Below, one piece after another: positions 12,399-21,879 of a stretch of 64,000 nt of DNA. Under the pieces are notes generated by a model. It was not told the DNA's origin and did not search any database. It saw only the letters and a program-made list of their open reading frames with translations. Origin of the DNA: Clitopilus passeckerianus (lineage: Eukaryota; Basidiomycota; Agaricomycetes; Agaricales; Entolomataceae); contig CALYLX010000141.1 of the NCBI GenBank assembly GCA_944990035.1, positions 310,001 to 374,000 of the forward strand, given 5' to 3'. Position numbers and translations under genes: made by a program. The first letter of the stretch is position 1. Every line of letters begins with the position of its first letter.

Positions 12399-15300
12399 AT
12401 GTCAAATCTACTTGATCGTGCTAAGAAGAAAATTCGAGACGCATCAGTCGGCGGATTATTTGCCCGTCGCAGCACCCCATCCCCAAATGCGACCGCAATC
12501 CTGGCTAACCGCTCATTGCCTTGCCTCCTGCCTGAACCTCCGATCTCTAACTTACCTACTCAAGAACTCGGTCCGGTGTATGCTCGCTCTGAAACTCCTG
12601 AAATATCTGTATCCTCTGATATCCAACGTCCCGTAAGGATAAACTCCCATCTTTGAAAGCGGGCATGTCAACTCAATTGATCTTCTTCCTTCTTCCAGTC
12701 GTCGGGAAATAGCCAGCCATCAATCAACCCCTCGTCCCCTTCTACTCTACCAGTACCAGAATCCCTTCCCGCCTCATACGAGCTTAGCAAGGTGTCTGGA
12801 GCACAAGCAACCACTTCCAGAATCGATCATATCACGCATCCGGTCGCCAGATCTACATCGCCTTTGTATCTCAAGGAAACAGCAACAGGTCCTACACACA
12901 CCGTCGAAGCTTCTGGGACCCCATGGAGCCTAATAGCTTCTCCCCTTACGCCAACGTCTACCCAACCATTGGTCAGCGCGGATGCAGCAAGTCCGAGCTA
13001 CGACGTCTCGCCTCACACTACCGCACAACAGACCTCCGAAGATGAACATTCATCACCCACTCACGACTCTTTATCCCCTCAATTTTCACCCGAACCCGTT
13101 CTCATCCCGAATGAGCCTACCCTGGCCTCTACTCAACAAGTTGCACGTCCCAGAATCGAGATTGCTACTCGCGCCGTTGACCAAGCCATCTCTGGCGAAA
13201 CAGCTGCTCCAGACACCGGCGTTCAGACCTTCATTGGCAACAAAATCATTGCAGGGAGGGATAATAATTTTCAGGTCACAGTGACCTCACCGATCTTTGT
13301 AAGTAGTTGATACTGAGGAATGTTTAGTACGCTCGCTGACGCAGAATAGGATCAACTACATGCACTACTTAAGCCAATTGATGCGGCGTATGACTCCTAC
13401 ACATCCACGGCCAACCAACGATCCCTGTGCTTCGAGGGTACTCGCAAGCAGCTTCTAAGCGACATACACAATTGGATAGCCGGACAAGGCAGCCAAGCAC
13501 CGATATTCGTCTTGGATGGCGTAGCTGGTATCGGAAAGTCAACGGTAGCCCAGACCATCGCTAAGCAAGCAGCTGACTCTGGGATCCTCGGTGCAAGCTT
13601 TATCTTTACAAGAGATGAGGAGGTGAAGAAGACAGCGAGATATTTCTTCCCCACGGTTGCATACCAACTTGCTCGCTACGACGAATCATTCGCCCGCCAG
13701 ATAGCTGAAGCATTGAAGCAAAACCCAGATGCTGCAACGAAGCATCTCCAGCCACAATTCTTATCCCTGATTTTCGACCCACTTCACAAACTACTATCTC
13801 AGGACCAACCCTCCATCCTAATTGTCATCGATGCGCTTGATGAGTGCGACGAACAGGAAGCCCAAGCCCTCTTAACTCTCCTCGCGCAATACATCCACAA
13901 CCTTCCCCGGCTCAAATTTTTCATCACTTCCCGTCCCGAGTTACACATCCGGGATGTCCTCAACCACAACAAAAACCACGAGCTATTCCGTTTGCACGAC
14001 ATTGAAGACTCGATTGTACAATCTGATATCCAGCTATACCTTAATTTCAGCTTATCGGTCGAGCAAGTGCAGAAACGGTTTCCTCACCGCCAGCCCCCGT
14101 GGCAACCAAGGGCAGAAAGAATGGAGATGTTATGTGGCATTTGTGGAACCCTCTTCATCATTGCATCTACGACCACGAAATTTATCCTTGACACCAAAAG
14201 ATCGGATCCCGAAAAACAGCTCTTGCGCCTACTTGAAGGTGTCTCACCTACAGACTTCCGTGGCTCGAGCCGCACCGACGCTATGGACAAGTTCTATATT
14301 CAAATCCTTCGTTCCGCTGCGCCTGACGATCTCGAAGACAACGATGATTGGGTAGATTGTTATCGATCTGTTGTTGGTGCAGTCGTTGTCCTTCAGAACC
14401 CTCTTCCTCGTCAAGCACTATCCCAATTACTCGAGATGAAAGCCGATGACATTTCAGCCACACTGCTCCACCTCCATTCTCTTGTTGCACCAAGTGGACC
14501 AAATCTGGTATTCCGGGTGCACCACAAATCATTCCCTGATTTCATAACCAACAAGCATCGCATTGAGAAAGCCCTGAAGACTTCCCCAGCAGAAACCTCG
14601 AGCTTCCCCCCTATGCGATATCTGATTGATGAGAAAGCACATCATCTCCAATTTGCCAAAGCATGCTTTCGAGTCATGCGCTACCACTTGAGTGGGAACA
14701 TGGCCAAGCTGTCTCCACAAGACTGGCACAAGGATATGTCTGAGTTGGAGGGAAATGCTGTGTGCAAGTTTATTCCAGATGAACTTGCTTATGCTGGAAT
14801 GCACTGGGCATCCCACCTGCAGGCAGCAGAACAGGTTGATGATGAAGTTCAGCATTGCCTCTGGGACTGGACACTCCATGACATCTTTGCTTGGCTTGAG
14901 ACAATGTGTATTGTTGGTCAAACAGAGAATATATATTGGACCCTTGAAAAGGCAATTACTACTATTGTGAGTAAAGCTGTCCATGTAGCTATACAGGCCC
15001 CAACCCTCTTGCAAAGTTGCTGACTTTTGAGATGATAGAATATGCATGCTGCAGCCTGGGCAGAGCAAACTAAGATTCAAACAATGCTCTCTGATGCACA
15101 ACGACTAGTGCAGCAGAGTCATGGTGCACTAAAGCTATCGCCAATGCATGTATACTGGTCATGCCTTCCATTTCTACCCCAAGGGTCAGCATTGTATAAA
15201 TTCTGCAGTGCTAGCCTGAGGAATGGCATGGTGCAAGTTATAGTCGGGGTTGAGAATGAGTGGTCACCTACACTTGCAACTCTAGCGGGCCATTCTTCCT

Positions 15301-16391
15301 GGGTCACATCAGTTGCATTCTCAACTGATGGCTCAAGACTTGCATCAGGATCCGCCGACCACACAGTCAGGCTGTGGGATGGCAAGACAGGTGCTCATAT
15401 GGCCACCCTCAATGGCCATTCTTCCTCTGTCACATCAGTTGCATTCTCAACTGATGGCTCAAGACTTGCATCAGGATCCGACGACAGCACAGTCAGGCTG
15501 TGGGATGGCAAGACAGGTGCTCATATGGCCACCCTCAATGGCCATTCTTCCAGGGTCACATCAGTTGCATTCTCAACTGATGGCTCAAGACTTGCATCAG
15601 GATCCTATGACAGGACAGTCAGGCTGTGGGATGGCAAGACAGGTGCTCATATGGCCACCCTCAATGGCCATTCTTTCTCTGTCACATCAGTTGCATTCTC
15701 AACTGATGGCTCAAGACTTGCATCAGGATCCTGGGACAGCACAGTCAGGCTGTGGGATGGCAAGACAGGTGCTCATATGGCCACCCTCAATGGCCATTCT
15801 TCCTCTGTCACATCAGTTGCATTCTCAACTGATGGCTCAACACTTGCATCAGGATCTGAAGACGACACAGTCAGGCTGTGGGATGGCAAGACAGGTGCTC
15901 ATATGGCCACCCTCAATGGCCATTCTTCCTATGTCACATCAGTTGCATTCTCAACTGATGGCTCAAGACTTGCATCAGGATCTGAAGACAATACAGTCAG
16001 GCTGTGGGATGGCAAGACAGGTGCTGGTCTAGCCACTTTCAATGGCCATTATTCCTCTGTCAAGTTATTTACATTTTTGACTAGCCTCTTGACATCAGGT
16101 GCGTTGGCCATAGCAGATGAACTACTCTAGTTCTGACATCTCCTACCAGCATCAACTGCACCCCAGGCAATCCTCTTGATGCTTGTAGAGCGAGAGGAAC
16201 CACCTCTTTCTGGCCTTGTGCTAGGTACATTGACCTCTGATGGAACCTGGAATACCATTCCATTCTGCTGGTTCCCACCCCATTTACGTGTTGAACAACT
16301 TGCAGTCAACAAGGAGGGTTCTTCAGTTGCAATTGGTTGTGCTGATGGTCGTGTCCTTCTCCTTGATATATCCAAAGTGTTCTCCCAGTAA
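12399..16391 (+). CDS. NACHT-WD40 STAND (NLR-like) receptor, unit A copy
   Basis: Predicted signal-activated NTPase receptor of the fungal NLR class, probably cytosolic. Exons 12399-12632, 12699-13298, 13350-14966, 15039-16098 and 16150-16391 give 1250 aa; introns are 66, 51, 72 and 51 nt, all GT-AG, the last three with CTGAC branch sites. Residues 1-278 are a Ser/Thr/Pro-rich N-terminus with RAKKKIRD near the start and FIGNKIIAGRDNN just before NACHT. The NACHT domain has Walker A GVAGIGKST (335-343), Walker B ILIVIDALDE (434-443), the TSR motif (471-473) and HHKSFPDFI (669-677). Six WD40 repeats occupy 901-1152, followed by a degenerate repeat and a final blade. The ATG is supported by the collinear start in unit B. 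Binding to the WD40 surface should trigger oligomerisation (known for the class); ligand and effector output are unknown. No enzymatic or HET domain is visible at the N-terminus. Confidence 0.92.
15288..16043 (+). repeat. Six 126-bp WD40 repeats of NLR A
   Basis: Six in-frame copies start at 15288, 15414, 15540, 15666, 15792 and 15918, each 42 codons, followed at 16044 by a seventh, degenerate copy. Copies are nearly identical in DNA. Differences fall mostly in the codons after GHSS (W, S, R, S, S, Y), in GHS-F of copy 4, and around the motif SGSxDxTVRLWD, where x is A/H, D/S, Y/R, W/S, E/D and E/N. These sites lie on the predicted binding face of the propeller and match the hypervariable positions known from HET-E-type receptors. 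The sharp contrast between frozen framework and variable codons implies frequent repeat exchange plus selection. Confidence 0.93.
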
Positions 16392-16892
16392 TTCATGAGA
16401 CATTTTTTCTGTTGTACATATTCACATGATTCCATCATAGATACAGGTTCCACAGTTTATTATCACTTTTGAAAGGTTCCCTGTTCATACCATGGCCAAT
16501 TTCCCTTCTTTTGTTGACCGTATATATCCTATAGTCTCCCTCTCCAACCTTGTATTGCAAATGATACATGTCCACATATATCACACCAACTATTGCTTGC
16601 TTCCCCGAGTTTCTTCCCAAGCCTTGTTATCTCAAGATGTCAAGTCAGTATATGCTAAATAGTGTAGTTGAAGTGGCCTGCATGTGATAGAAGTGGAGAG
16701 TGGAGGGACACACCTACAATGCTGAGAGAGGCCGAATGATGATGCCGGATGCTTCTGGGAGGCCTATGAGAGTTTGACCAGTGAACTTGAAAGTGGCCAA
16801 GCAGCGTCACCTTGTGCTCGGAAAGGTGACTCTTGTGTAGGCTGGGTACCATCTCAGTACAAATAGTGGTCAGTGTATATCATCCACACACC
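16392..16892. other. NLR A 3' flank, no gene seen
   Basis: About 500 bp after the NLR stop, nearly identical to unit B 41660-42160. It presumably holds the 3' UTR and polyadenylation signals. Minus-strand open frames here are short and have no support. Nothing else was recognised. Confidence 0.5.
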
Positions 16893-17306
16893 ATGATCGT
16901 TTACTGGCTCTTATCCGTCCTTGGTAGTTGTATATGCTACCAGCTTCGAGTTTTGAGATTGTCAAGAACCCTAGGACCTATTGTAGACTCTGGAGAGCAA
17001 AGTACACAGTCAGTGAAGGTCAAGGAATATATGCGAACAAAGGACGTGCCTTTTGTTTGCCGTGCAACATGCCGTCGGGAAAACAGGGCAGTCAGAGGAG
17101 GGAGCAGGAGTCTAGCCAGACGCAAAAAGCCCGACATTTTGGAAATGGTGACAGCCAGGCTGAGCCCGGAGTGGTGTTGCATGAAAGACGAAGAGCATTT
17201 AGTGGAAGTCCCGCTTTTCATGCTAGAGAGCTTGCTCAGTCCCGGAGACAAGGTAAGATTCCCTCAAGGTTCAAAGACGCATTTGAGGAGCGAATTTAAA
17301 CAATAA
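16893..17306 (+). CDS. Small hypothetical ORF downstream of NLR A
   Basis: A 137-codon frame starts at ATG 16893 with a hydrophobic N-terminus (MIVYWLLSVLGSCICY), which could be a signal or membrane segment, followed by a basic region. In unit B the same ATG is followed after six codons by TGA (a T-to-G change), so that copy would be broken at the start. A second frame over the same DNA (from ATG 16934, ending at 17299) is open in both units. A possible donor GTAAGA at about 17252 could alter the 3' end. No family was recognised, and the reading frame itself is uncertain. Confidence 0.3.
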   Translation: MIVYWLLSVLGSCICYQLRVLRLSRTLGPIVDSGEQSTQSVKVKEYMRTKDVPFVCRATCRRENRAVRGGSRSLARRKKPDILEMVTARLSPEWCCMKDEEHLVEVPLFMLESLLSPGDKVRFPQGSKTHLRSEFKQ

Positions 17307-17600
17307 TTTGGCTGCTGAAAAGAGTCTCCCCAGTTTGTTGAGTGGTGTCATGAGTGCAATGGTGGTCAGAAGAATGCCGGAGTTTCGCGTTTGATGCGAA
17401 GTTCAAAGTCGGCTGCCCTAACATGGGTCTCATGTTCAAGTTTGCCCTCTTACCCTCATGGTGTCGTAATCTCATCCATTGGCGTCAGGAAAATCAAGCA
17501 TTCTGAGCAACCTTTTGACGAACACCTCTTCATGCATCAACGTCTCCTCAGCAGAGAAGTGCCCTTGTGAAAATACGCGAGAAGTGAAGCTCCTGGTCGA
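17307..17600. other. Spacer without a recognised gene
   Basis: About 300 bp nearly identical to unit B 42575-42870. No convincing ORF, intron or repeat. It is the right part of the high-identity tract that begins inside the NLR. Confidence 0.5.
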
Positions 17601-19250
17601 CGGTTCGATCTCTTCCGGTTGAACACTTGAACTTTGCTTTCAACCCACTCTTCTCACTCATCCTCGACCATCCTCACCTGCCAATCTGTACAAATGTGAA
17701 GCGTGGAAGACGAATTACCGACGCCGACGTTCATATTCACCTCATAGACGCCATACGCTGGCCTGCAAGCGACCCAACCCATTGACACAGCTTCCGAACC
17801 TCAATGTTGTCGCTACTCGTGCTCAAGAGGGTGGCTGGACTTTAGAAAACCTCAACAACACCTCCAACAAGTAGCCAAAACGACCACTGCCATGAATGCG
17901 TTGTTCGCCTGAATGACGACCTCGTCTTTTTCTGTGTCCACCTGTAGTTCGGTATCGGGCTGCCGAGCTGCACGCCTAAGCCTATCGCTACTGTTTTCGA
18001 GAGGCCAGCTGGTGAAATGGGGCTTCCATGGGAGATACTTGTCGACGAAGAGGTGCGGCTGCCGATGCAGAGTCGAGGGAGAAGGACTGGCGTATGTCGT
18101 TGGTGTTACACGTTGGAACTACACGTACTAGTGCAGGTAAATTCATCCGTCCCTTACTGCAACAGGACCTATATCTAACGTGTTCTGCTTAGGTCTTTGG
18201 CGAAAAGCTGCTGTCACAGAGACGCCCCGTCATTTCTACCCAACCTTTCACAAGAACTGGACCGGAGACTCGTCCATACTCCCCACCAACCTGTTTGGCT
18301 TAGACAGGTCGCAGCAGTCCTGCTAGACATGGCCTTCCAGCTTCATGAATTACACTGCAGTCGAGCAGTATGAAGAGAATGCCATGACCAGCGCTCAAAG
18401 GGCAGAGCCAAGGATACGAAGCCTGGGCGGCACCTGTTGGAACCTTATGGCCGCCTCCATATCCCCGTGCCCCAGCTCACGCTTCCCCAGGACACGACGG
18501 GCACGACGCGAATCCAGCTACATATCCCAAGAACCTGCTACATCCACTCCACGACCAGTCCTCGCACGCTACCACACTACCTCAAATTCACATTCATCTG
18601 GGGCCGGATGATCGACTGCGAGGCTCTTCTGCGAGACCTTCTCACCAGCCCGAGCTTGAAAGTTCCAAGCTTGAGTTTATCTCGCTTTATGGCACCCTCC
18701 CAATTGCATCCGTGTCCATCCCGACGAGCACAGACGTGACATTTGGTTGCCGCAATTTCCCTTCGGGTCCAAGCCCACCCAATCATCAAAATCCTTGGTC
18801 TGAGGACCCCAGAGCTTTCTCTGGCCTGTTCGTGGGCTGCTCGGAATCACATACCATCCTCCCCTCAGCAATATATGCCGGAATTATCAAGACTTCCGGC
18901 GCGTCACACGCTGGTCCACTCCAGCGTCGAATAATCCCCTGACGTGTGATACGGAGATGTCAATGCAGGCACTCGCTTTGACCGTAGAGGCCCCAGCGCC
19001 GGAAGCAAACAATGCAGGAACACCCTACGGAAGACTCATTGTTCAGGTCTCTCAGACCATTTGCTATGTCGTTGGCGTACTTACATGGACTTTATGGACT
19101 TTCAGATACTCAGTGCTTTTCATTCGTGCCCGTAGACATATTTACACGATATCTGTTTACTATTCTTTCTCCTCTGGCCGCGGTTTTTCATGAAACTGTA
19201 CTACCGCATTGACATACTCCATACCTACAATCGTACATGATCCTATAGCG
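17601..19250 (+). pseudogene. X-family gene remnant, plus strand, unit A
   Basis: Not recognised. A clear intron at 18137-18192 (GTAAAT..CTAAC..CTTAG, 56 nt) joins two coding-like exons. Downstream, the frame entered with one base left over reads toward HFYPTFHKNWTGDSSILPTN and FGLDRSQQ before TAG at about 18325, then resumes through AVEQYEENAMTSAQRAEP. The same region and intron exist on the minus strand in this unit (20150-21130), where the equivalent stop is absent, and on both strands in unit B. Stops and frame changes suggest decay. Confidence 0.45.
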
Positions 19251-19499
19251 ATAGTTTTCCACACTGTTTGCCCTATGACAGCTTCAACCGCCAGAACCTC
19301 GTTGTAGTACCCGCTGGGGCCATTTGCTTCTCGTTCTCCTACTTGGTCATCCCACGCCCAATCATGTTTGACCGTAATGTCACTATAACCTTATTGTGAA
19401 TGTCATGCGCTAACTCACGCTGCACGCTAACAATCAGCAACTACGTCAGTCTAGTATGGAGCAGCTAGACATACCATGAATGAAAATAGAAGGGCACCA

Positions 19500-20149
19500 A
19501 AACTTTCGTGCTAGTCGCTGGTCGCGGAGAACGAGCGTTTTCTCTGAACTGCAAACCAAGAAAGCCGGTTAGGAATGGAGTCGAAACGGCAATGGAGCGA
19601 AAAAGAAACGTACGGAGGGTGGCGTGCTGGTTTCGTTCTCACAGACTTTTGGAGCGCATCATGTAGCAGCGGGGTCCAGCAACAAGACCACACTGGAGTC
19701 GAACTCGAGCGTAACTGGTGGGAATGGTGCAAGCTTGTGGGAGCTCTTCATACGGATATGATCTAAGGCCCTAACTTCAACTTCAGGCCCAGGTCGGATC
19801 ACGGGGAAGCTGTCGACATTGTTGTGCCTAGCAAGAGACACAGTTAGCTCGAGCTCAAAGAAGTCGAGGAAATAGAAGTAGAAATAAAGAATGAAGTGGA
19901 CAACGACGGTTCATACCGCCGAGATTGAAACACCAGAACCAACAAGATGGGTGAGATTGTGACAGCAGGGTAGAGCAAATGAGCCAAATCTGGGATTAAG
20001 CCCACCTTTATATCAACACCCTCCTCCTGGACCGCCGACTCTTGATTCCCAGATTCGTCGAGCCATGGACTCTCGCACCATCCAATTTGCTTCTGCCATG
20101 CCAGCGAAATTCTTGCTATCTTGAAATGAGCTTCTGGCATCGTTTTAGT
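19500..20149 (-). pseudogene. X-family gene remnant, minus strand, proximal copy, unit A
   Basis: The minus-strand exon upstream of intron 19828-19916 (GTATGA..TTGCTAG, 89 nt) contains QIGWCESPWLDESGNQ followed by VQEEGVDIKVGLIPD. The exon after the intron contains HNNVDSFPVIRPGPEVEVRA and DSSVVLLLDPAAT, ending in a stop. In unit B the corresponding exon continues in a different, longer frame with a further good intron (44721-44780). The copies are therefore mutually inconsistent, and at least one is broken. Related to the distal copy immediately upstream. Function unknown. Confidence 0.42.
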
Positions 20150-21860
20150 GAGACCCAGCAGCTGCTGGTGCACCTACCGCCCGATCCGGTGGACATGGAC
20201 GTGGATCCGTAGGAAATGGCGATAACCAAATGACCTGCCAGGTCCCATCCGAACGAGGAACGACACAACCGGGGAGAATGCGATGGAGCGAGGCAAACTC
20301 GAGCTCGGAGCCTTCAAGCTCAGGCGAGAAGTTCGCAGAAGTGTCGCGAAGATGCTCCACGAGTGAGTGTAACGGGGTCTCTGGATTCGCCGGGACATAT
20401 ATCGTGCGTGTTGGGGAAGCACGAAATGGGTGCTCAGGTGCATAAAGGCGCCAATGGTGTGCCAACACAAGTGACTCGAGCTCCAATTTCCTGGCTCTGC
20501 CCTTCGAACGTTGGTCGTGACATGCTCCTCAAGCTCCTCGTGTGCAGGTTGTTCCTTGGGGTTGGGAGGCCAGATCTGACAGAAGTACTGTGACATGTCC
20601 AAGCCAAACGTGGGGGTAGAGAGCACGGAGGAGCATATGATCCCGCCCCTGCGAAAGGGTAACGGAAATGACTGGACATCTTCGTGCCGTGGGCCTGGTG
20701 TCCAGTCCTAACAAGAGAACGTTAGAAATGGGTCCTGTTGTGGTAAGAAATATATGACTTTACCTGCGCTGTGCATATAGCTCCTATATGTGAACACTGG
20801 CGTTATGCGCTGGTCCTCCCCCGGCAATTCTTCATCGACATTTACACCCCATCGTCGTGAGGTATCCCCCGTGGAAGGTGCATAGAATCTTCACGTTCGG
20901 GAGGTCCATCTAGAACGTCAAAAAAGGCCCAGGTTTGCTGCTCGACAGCAGACTGCAGGCGGCAGAAAAAGTACGAGGTCGTCGTGTGGGTAGGCGGAGC
21001 ATTCTTGACGGTGGAGGGTTTGGCCACATATTGGATGTGCTTTGAGGGTTTTCTGTAGTCCAAGCACCCTCTCGAACACGAGTAGAGCCAACATTGAGGC
21101 CTGAGGCTCAGAAGCTTGGCCAATGGTTTTCTTAGGCCTGAAGGTTAAACGGACTGGTTAGCACCGGAGGTGAATAAAGAGCAAGAAGAAAAACGTACGT
21201 AAGAGGGTAAGATGCGCTTGTTGTCGCAGAATTTTGCGCGTAACTTGCACTAGCGGGTTTGAGCACCAAGTAAAGGAGTCAAGCGTGGCGGATAAGTTTG
21301 CAAGCTGGAGAAAGCTCTTCCACACGGATATGCCTTGAGGCAACAAGGTTCAATTTTGACAATGACGTCCGAGGTGGCCCATTGAAATGGCAGGATCGGG
21401 GAGAAAACTTGATGACGTCGTCGTTGTGCCTAACAAGAGATTTGGTTAGCTCAAAGAACCAATCGAAGCAAGGTCGAGGAAATAAAAGCAAGAATAAAAA
21501 TCAAGTGGGTAGCGACGGTTTGTGCCGATTTGAGAAGAGATTGAAATACCAGATATCACAAGGTTGGCAGAAAGACGGCATTTGAGATGGCAAGGTGGAG
21601 TTCATGGAGAAATCGGGAATCGAACCCACCTTGCATAAACTCCCTTCTCTTGAACCGTCGACTGTTGATTGCCTGATATCCCAAGCTAGAGGCTCTCGCA
21701 CCATCCAGGCTATTCCTTCACGCCAGCCGAAATTCTCGCTATCTTGGAACAGATTTTTGCATCAGTTTTGGCGGGCCCTGCACCTGCAATCGCCTCCGCC
21801 GTCCGACCCAGAATCTTCAAGTAGGTTAGAAGAGTCGCTGTCGTAAACAGGTTGCATGTT
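20150..21860 (-). pseudogene. X-family gene remnant, minus strand, distal copy, unit A
   Basis: This is the best preserved X copy. Minus-strand intron 20708-20763 (GTAAAG..CTAAC..GTTAG, 56 nt) connects an exon ending in EDQRITPVFTYRSYMHSA with one reading DWTPGPRHEDVQSFPLPFRR, then MSQYFCQIWPPNPKEQ and EELEEHVTTNVRRAEP. About 20 codons later the plausible frame shifts to WRLYAPEHPFRASPTRTIYV and SELEFASLHRILPGCVVP, which match the plus-strand copies, so a frameshift near 20480 is likely. An upstream intron (donor GTACGT near 21197, acceptor TTCAG near 21130) leads from TRKILRQQAHLTLLR into RKPLAKLL. No known domain was recognised. Confidence 0.48.
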
Positions 21861-21879
21861 TATGAGCTGAGAGCGGAGT

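Noticed and set aside
14529..15101. 190-codon minus-strand ORF inside the NLR genes (also 40300-40872)
   Set aside because: Antisense to conserved NACHT-WD40 coding sequence and crossing its intron; its conservation is explained by the sense gene.
15313..16032. A 240-codon repetitive open frame (MHSQLMAQDLHQDP-type units) overlapping the WD40 array in another frame
   Set aside because: It is the shifted reading of the same 126-bp repeats; because 126 is divisible by three, any stop-free repeat stays open. The WD40 frame is the one that splices into NACHT and the last blade.
16128..16135. In-frame stops after the degenerate WD repeat, suggesting a truncated or pseudogenised receptor
   Set aside because: They lie within a canonical 51-nt intron (GTGCGT, CTGAC branch, CCAG) that restores the frame in both copies.
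21600..21720. tRNA-like sequence (complement of GGTTCGATTCCC) on the minus strand
   Set aside because: Only the T-arm-like motif is present; no matching acceptor or anticodon stem was found. The equivalent positions in the other X copies (20000, 45130, 46690) read as ordinary exon sequence with the motif broken.
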